From Thiobacter sp. AK1 (GTDB lineage: Bacteria > Pseudomonadota > Gammaproteobacteria > Burkholderiales > Thiobacteraceae): 64,000 nt of DNA. How positions within the stretch are numbered: the stretch's first letter is position 1; every line of letters begins with the position of its first letter. Below, in pieces: positions 59,857 through 64,000 of this stretch. The stretch is taken from positions 205,857 to 269,856 of the forward strand of contig NZ_JBAJEX010000003.1 of assembly GCF_039822265.1 (NCBI RefSeq), read 5' to 3'. The position numbers and the translations under genes were made by a program. The notes under the pieces were generated by a model. The model had not been told where the DNA came from. It made no database searches and was given only the letters and a program-made list of their open reading frames with translations.

Positions 59857-59958
59857 ACGGCGGCAACTGGGGCAACGGCGCGTACGCCGGGCTGTTCTGC
59901 CTGGGCGTCGACGGCGCGCCGTCGAACGCGTACAGCAACATTGGTGCCCGCCTGGCGA
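59856..59958 (+). repeat. DGR template repeat, copy 2 (TR2)
   Basis: Follows the avd2 stop and is identical to TR1 up to GGTGCCCGCCTGGCGA, then diverges into the reverse transcriptase leader (TGGAATC). This right boundary is that of a standard TR next to the RT, so TR2 is the likelier functional template. Confidence 0.87.
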
Positions 59959-61094
59959 TGGAATCTTGGGCCAGAAGCGGCGCGGTCAAGGCTGCGCCGA
60001 CCGCGCCATATCCTTCGGGGTTGCTCTCCTGCCCGGCGACGGGCGAACATGAACAGGGCGCGGCGGGCATAACGCTGGCCGCACCCGCCATTTTCGAGCG
60101 CATCACTTCTTGGGAAAACCTTGTGTCCGCCTGGCGCGAGGCCAGAAAGGGCAAACGCAAGTCAGAAGAAGTGCGCCGTTTCGAAGCCGATCTGGAGGCC
60201 AATTTAGTCAGCCTGCACGAGCATTTATTGCGCGGCACATGGCAGCCGGGACGTGCGCGCCGCTTCTGGGTACGCGACCCGAAGTGGCGTGAAATCACCG
60301 CACCGCCATTTGCCGACCGCATCGTCCACCATGCCATCGTGCGCGTCATCGAGCCTCTGTTCGAGCGCCGGTTCATCCATGACAGCTACGCCTGCCGCCG
60401 TGGGCGCGGCACACATGCGGCTGTCATGCGTGCGCAGGCATTTCTCCGCCGCGCCAAGCGGCGCTGGGGCGAAGGTGCTTACGTCGTCAAGTGCGATGTC
60501 AAGAGCTACTTCGCGAGCATCCGACATGATGTGCTCATCGAGCGTATCGCACGCGTCATCGACTGCACGCGCACCCTGTCCATGCTGCGCGCGGTCTACT
60601 CGGGTTACGGCTTCGATGGCGTCGGCCTGCCCGTCGGCGCGCTCACCAGTCAGCTTGCCGCCAACATCCTGCTGGACGCGCTCGACCATCGCGTCAAGGA
60701 CGACTGGGGTGTGCTCGAGTATCTCCGCTACATGGACGACTTCGTGCTGGTAGCTCCGGACAAGGCGACCGCGGCGCGTTGGCTTGACGCGATCGACGCC
60801 GAGATCGCTGCACTCGGCCTTCGGCTCAACCCCAAGAGCGGCTATTGGCCGATTCGGCGCGGTGTGGACTTTTGCGGCTACCGCATCTTTGCAACACACA
60901 TCCGCCTGCGTCGGCGGGCGATCCGCTCGTGGAAAGCGCGATTCCGCGTCCTATCGTCCAAGTGGCGCAACGGCTTGACAACGCTGTCCAAGTGTCGCGC
61001 AGCCGTCATGTCCATGCTCGCTGTCATGCGCTGGGCCAGCGCCAGGCGCACGACGCGCTCAATCCTGCAAACTCTTGTCCTTAAAGGAGCCTGA
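59958..61094 (+). CDS. DGR reverse transcriptase
   Basis: Reverse transcriptase of about 378 residues that would copy TR RNA into adenine-mutagenised cDNA. Motifs in order are WREITAPPFADRIVHHAIV, YVVKCDVKSYFASIRHDVL (first catalytic Asp), GLPVGALTSQLAANILLDAL (VGxxTSQ in place of the retroviral QGxxxSP, a mark of DGR RTs) and YLRYMDDFVLVAP (catalytic YMDD). A thumb/basic C-terminus follows with FRVLSSKWRNG. The start is uncertain. The ATG at 59958 lies at the edge of TR2, and the first 45 codons may instead be spacer RNA. No endonuclease or maturase domain is present. Confidence 0.92.
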   Translation: MESWARSGAVKAAPTAPYPSGLLSCPATGEHEQGAAGITLAAPAIFERITSWENLVSAWREARKGKRKSEEVRRFEADLEANLVSLHEHLLRGTWQPGRARRFWVRDPKWREITAPPFADRIVHHAIVRVIEPLFERRFIHDSYACRRGRGTHAAVMRAQAFLRRAKRRWGEGAYVVKCDVKSYFASIRHDVLIERIARVIDCTRTLSMLRAVYSGYGFDGVGLPVGALTSQLAANILLDALDHRVKDDWGVLEYLRYMDDFVLVAPDKATAARWLDAIDAEIAALGLRLNPKSGYWPIRRGVDFCGYRIFATHIRLRRRAIRSWKARFRVLSSKWRNGLTTLSKCRAAVMSMLAVMRWASARRTTRSILQTLVLKGA

Positions 61095-61095
61095 C

Positions 61096-61659
61096 ATGCG
61101 CATTGAAAACCATCAGCTCATCACCGACACCGCCACCATCGATCTTCCGCATCTGCCGACACAGGCGCGTGTTCGCGTCTGGCGCGTGCCGAACGACTAC
61201 CGCCAAGACGGCCTGTTCGTCTCCATCCAGCTTCCGTCCGATCCGGAAGAGCTGCCCGCCTGCGATCTGGCGCAATGCGAACTCGCGCTCGATGCAGAAC
61301 TTCCCGCGCATCCAGATGCGCTGCTCGCCGAGACCAAGGCCGCAAAAAAGCGCCAGATCGAAGCCGAGCGAGACGCCGCAGCCACGGCCAATGTCACCAT
61401 CAATGGTCACGTCTGGCAAGCCGACAAGCGCAGCCAGGACCTGCTCGGCCAGGCGATCGCCCTGGCCCAAGCCGGCCTTCCGCTGCCGCCGGTATGGCGC
61501 GACGCAGACAATAACGACATGCCGGTCACGTCCATCGCCGACCTGCTCGCCATCGCTGCAGCGATTGCCGCGCAGGTGCAGACGGCTTATCAAACCGCAT
61601 GGGCGCGCAAAGCAGCGGTCGATGCGGCGACGACGCTCGATGAGATTGAGGTCGCATGA
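61096..61659 (+). CDS. DUF4376-type tail fibre assembly-like protein
   Basis: A 187-residue protein, MRIENHQLITDTATIDLPHL, then a helical ALLAETKAAKKRQIEAERD, TINGHVWQADKRSQDLLGQA and PVWRDADNNDMPVTSIADLL. The last part is the DUF4376 pattern found in proteins next to phage tail fibres. AAAGGAG precedes the ATG. It may help fibre folding. Confidence 0.8.
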   Translation: MRIENHQLITDTATIDLPHLPTQARVRVWRVPNDYRQDGLFVSIQLPSDPEELPACDLAQCELALDAELPAHPDALLAETKAAKKRQIEAERDAAATANVTINGHVWQADKRSQDLLGQAIALAQAGLPLPPVWRDADNNDMPVTSIADLLAIAAAIAAQVQTAYQTAWARKAAVDAATTLDEIEVA

Positions 61660-61940
61660 AACGCCGCATCCTCAACATCCTCATTGCCGTTGATCAGCTC
61701 ATCTGGGTGCTGGCCACTCTCGGCAACGGCCAGCCAGACGAGACCATCAGCGCCGCCTCATGGCGCATGGAACGTCAGGGCAAGATCGCCGGACGCCTCC
61801 TGCGCCCGCTTATCGACGCGCTGTTCTGTCCGCTAGAGCGCGACCACTGCCGCCTGAGCTACGAGTCCGAGCTGCGTGGCGCGCAGCTACCGGACGGCTA
61901 CCGTGAGCACAGTACATGCGACGTTGAGCGTCGCATGTAA
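61656..61940 (+). CDS. Small membrane-associated protein at the right end
   Basis: A 94-residue protein, MKRRILNILIAVDQLIWVLA, with a hydrophobic N-terminus. It then has SAASWRMERQGKIAGRLLRP and LERDHCRLSYESELRGAQLP. Its last codons run into the transposase-site repeats. It is the last phage gene and overlaps the preceding one by four bases. Function is unknown. Confidence 0.75.
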   Translation: MKRRILNILIAVDQLIWVLATLGNGQPDETISAASWRMERQGKIAGRLLRPLIDALFCPLERDHCRLSYESELRGAQLPDGYREHSTCDVERRM

Positions 61941-61996
61941 TTCGAGCACGTCGCATGTAATTCGAGCACGCGTCGCAAATAATTTGCGCAAGCCTA
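61904..61996. repeat. Right prophage end with tandem transposase-site-like repeats
   Basis: Two perfect, abutting 20-bp copies of CGTCGCATGTAATTCGAGCA (61929-61948, 61949-61968). A third, inverted, diverged copy lies at 61904-61923. A fourth CGTCGCA core lies inside the 25-bp terminal repeat ending CCTA. The arrangement resembles the multiple R sites of Mu. Confidence 0.8.
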
Positions 61997-63578
61997 CCGA
62001 CGACGGTGTCGTCCCCGTCCTGATCCGTCAGGACATCATCGCCATCCGTTCCCTCGATGTATTGCGGGTCCGGCGCCACGAATTCGGCGCGCGCCGCCAG
62101 TTCATCCGCCAGCCAGGTCGTGCCATCGGCAACCTCCACCTGTTCGATGCCGCGGCCTTCGCCATCGAGTTGGCCGACCAGGGTAACCGAGCCGCCATCG
62201 ATGAACGTCAGAGTGATGTCGTGGTAGTTGCGCGTGACCGTGACTTCATTGCTGCGGATGCCGACGCCCAGACGCAGGCGGTCCCGGTTGTCCGTCGTCG
62301 TGTCGTCATCGAGCACACGGTCGTGGCCATCGCCGAGCTGGTAGAAATAGCTGTCGTCGCCCGCCCCGCCCTGCAAGTCGTCGTTGCCGGCATTTCCCGT
62401 CAGGCGGTCAGCGATGTTGGTGCCGCGAATCGCATCGTCGCCTGCGCTGCCTTCGAGATCGAAGCCGCGCTGGAGCAGTTCCTCATAGGTCAGCACCGTG
62501 CCGTCGGCAAACTCGAACGTGCCGATGGAAGGATTGGCAAATACGTCGGCAGGGTTGAAGTGGTCGATATAGATAACGTCGTTGGCATCGGAACCCACTT
62601 GGATCGCCAGCGGGCTCAAGTGCAACGTCAGCATGTCGGGCGTGATGCCTGCGCCGAACACGATGCGGTTGGGCGCCGGGTTGCCCGATGCATCCACATG
62701 GCCGCCCGTGTCGATGATGTGGTCGGTGCCGTCGCCCAGTTCGTACAGGTAGATGTTGCCGCCACCGTCGCCGGTGAGGCTGTCGTTCCCCTGTCCGCCG
62801 GAGAGCACGCTGTGGCCGCCGGTGGCGCTGAGGGTGTCGGCGCGCTTGCCGCCGGCGATGTAGGCGCCCGCCGCACTGGTGGCCGAGGAAACTGTGTCGT
62901 CGAGGGCGCGCCCGAGCAGTTTGGCCCAGCTCACGGTTTCACCGCCGGCGAAGCGGTACTCGCGAACCGCGCCGGCCAGGCCGTTCACGATCACCACGCT
63001 GTCCTGGGCGCTGTAGTCGATCTGGATATGCCCCTCCTCCGTCCGCGTCACCTTGAGCGTGGCGGCGTCGATGCCCGCGCCGCTCTCAGTGTCCCGTTGG
63101 CGGTGCCGGTATACCATTCGAGCCAACGCCCCGCGCCAGGAATCCACGTGGCACGACTCAAATCGAGCGGCGTTGCAACAAGCCGATATTGGGTCACCGC
63201 CATAGCGGCCAGGTTGCTCACGCGCTGCCACCAGTTCCACATGGCGACAATCTGGTCGTAGCCGACACCGGCGGTGGCTATGCTGGAATCGGTGGGTACG
63301 AAATCCCCTGCTTCCAGTGTGCCGCGGATCGCCAGCGTGAGATTGCCATATGCGTCGGCAAATACCGTCGCGGAGAAACTCGTGCCCAAACCACCTTCAG
63401 CAACTGTGTCGGTGAATTGGGTGACGACTGTGTAGTGAGCCGCGAACTCTTCTGCCTGCCTTGCACTCATTCCCTTCCCTTGGTCTTGCAATGCAGTTTG
63501 GTTCGGGACCCCGGGTTGCAGGTTAGCGTAGGCAGCGAGCGCGAATTCTGCTTGCTTCGCGAGTATGGATGCATCCAT
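61997..63578 (-). pseudogene. Giant RTX protein, N-terminal part (split by prophage, one frameshift)
   Basis: N-terminal part of the interrupted gene. From ATG 63578, preceded by AAGGAG, it reads MDASILAKQAEFALAAYANL, then SFSATVFADAYGNLTLAIRG and VGYDQIVAMWNWWQR, a lipase/hydrolase-like N-domain common in T1SS proteins. At 63093-63095 the frame shifts, and one added G restores ANGDTESGAGIDAATLKV. RTX repeats then begin (GGKRADTL, GGQGNDSL, GTNIADRLTGNAGNDDL) and run into the prophage at VVGR. Rejoined with 13925-27483, and correcting the one base, the gene has exactly 5,046 codons. Confidence 0.9.
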
Positions 63579-63589
63579 TCGATGTCTCC

Positions 63590-64000
63590 TTATTGAATTG
63601 TATTTCGCATAAATATTTCATTGATTAGTTGTGACTCGCCTTCGTTTTCTGGGCAGACGAACCTAGATGGATACGCAAAGGTAGGGAAATCACCCCCACT
63701 TCTGCCGTAGATGACAGATTCACCAAGGAGTACTGAATCGCTTCGACGCATCACAGTAATATGGTATCGATATACAGCCAGATCACCTTCTTTGATTTTT
63801 TGTGTCTCCACCGAATAGCTAAAGAGGTCGTTACTATCGGCCTTATTCGAGGAGGGGATGCGAATAACGCCACCTGCATCTAAATATCTTTTTGGCAGTG
63901 GCACTCGTTGGTATAACTTCATGCCCCCATCCTTCTCACACATCTTCCGCACCTGATAATCCCAGTACGCCTTCCTGCCCTCGAAGAAGCTGATAGCCAG
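63590..64000 (-). CDS. Hypothetical protein upstream of the RTX gene, partial
   Basis: The C-terminal 136 residues of a gene that starts outside the window. Visible parts are FFEGRKAYWDYQVRKMCEKD, VPLPKRYLDAGGVIRIPSSN and RSDSVLLGESVIYGRSGGDF. It ends 11 bases before the RTX start, so the two form an operon. No secretion or catalytic motif is seen. It might be a partner or immunity protein of the RTX product, judged from position only. Confidence 0.75.
   Translation of the reverse strand: MAISFFEGRKAYWDYQVRKMCEKDGGMKLYQRVPLPKRYLDAGGVIRIPSSNKADSNDLFSYSVETQKIKEGDLAVYRYHITVMRRSDSVLLGESVIYGRSGGDFPTFAYPSRFVCPENEGESQLINEIFMRNTIQ

Larger units (their letters stand above)
27484..61996 (+). mobile_element. 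Mu-like transposable prophage with a diversity-generating retroelement
   Basis: The 34.5-kb element is bounded by imperfect 25-bp terminal inverted repeats (27484-27508 and 61972-61996, 16 of 25 matching, both beginning TAGG). It is flanked by CCGA duplications. It holds a repressor, early operator, transposase A and ATPase B at the left. Lysis, head, contractile-tail and P2-like baseplate genes follow in Mu order, and a retroelement-diversified tail fibre lies near the right end. I see no broken structural gene, so it could be an active prophage. Confidence 0.95.

Noticed and set aside
59394..59957. Very long N-terminus of the reverse transcriptase reading through avd2 and TR2
   Set aside because: That frame is an accidental arginine-rich reading of avd in another phase. 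RT similarity starts only after TR2.
27484..61996. The RTX protein as phage cargo
   Set aside because: Both halves lie outside the inverted repeats and join in frame when the prophage is removed, so the gene is host DNA, not phage DNA.

Overview
The window is GC-rich DNA from a proteobacterium, most likely a betaproteobacterium. The evidence for that is the atpIBEFHAGDC-glmU-glmS gene order and the H-NS type. I cannot fix the genus.

Layout. (1) 1-13903, host genes, all on the minus strand. From the left they are a ParA-type ATPase cut by the window edge, a short H-NS-like protein, glmS, glmU and the complete F1Fo ATP synthase operon, which reads atpI to atpC from right to left. A 680-bp spacer with a REP-like repeat follows, then a HlyD-type type I secretion adaptor. 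(2) 13925-27483 and 61997-63578 are two halves of one giant RTX/cadherin-like type I secretion substrate gene on the minus strand. (3) 27484-61996 is a complete Mu-like transposable prophage of about 34.5 kb inserted in that gene. It has imperfect terminal inverted repeats starting TAGG, is flanked by a 4-bp CCGA duplication, and removing it with one CCGA copy restores the RTX frame. (4) 63590-64000 is a partial gene just upstream of the RTX gene.

The prophage follows the Mu plan. It carries a repressor on the minus strand, an operator array, a strong early promoter, a small DNA-binding protein, transposase A and ATPase B. A block of small early genes with GemA comes next, then a Mor-type activator, lysis genes (SAR-type lysozyme and nested Rz/Rz1), and head genes (gp27/28/29, F, G, I/Z, T). 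After these come a contractile tail (sheath, tube, frameshifted chaperone, tape measure), a P2-like baseplate (U, X, D, V, W, J, I) and a tail fibre. Where Mu has an invertible fibre cassette, this phage has a diversity-generating retroelement (DGR). The fibre ends in a C-type-lectin-like variable region (VR), followed by avd, a template repeat (TR), a second avd, a second TR, and a reverse transcriptase with YMDD and a VGALTSQ motif.

The most unusual points are these. avd-TR is tandemly duplicated with a 547-bp period. Both TR copies look partly diversified themselves: half of the TR/VR differences are not at template adenines, yet every such codon can be derived from AAC. The prophage splits a 5-kilo-residue adhesin or effector gene. 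The gpF-like head protein carries a C-terminal nuclease-toxin-like domain. An opposite-strand gene sits between direct repeats in the early region.
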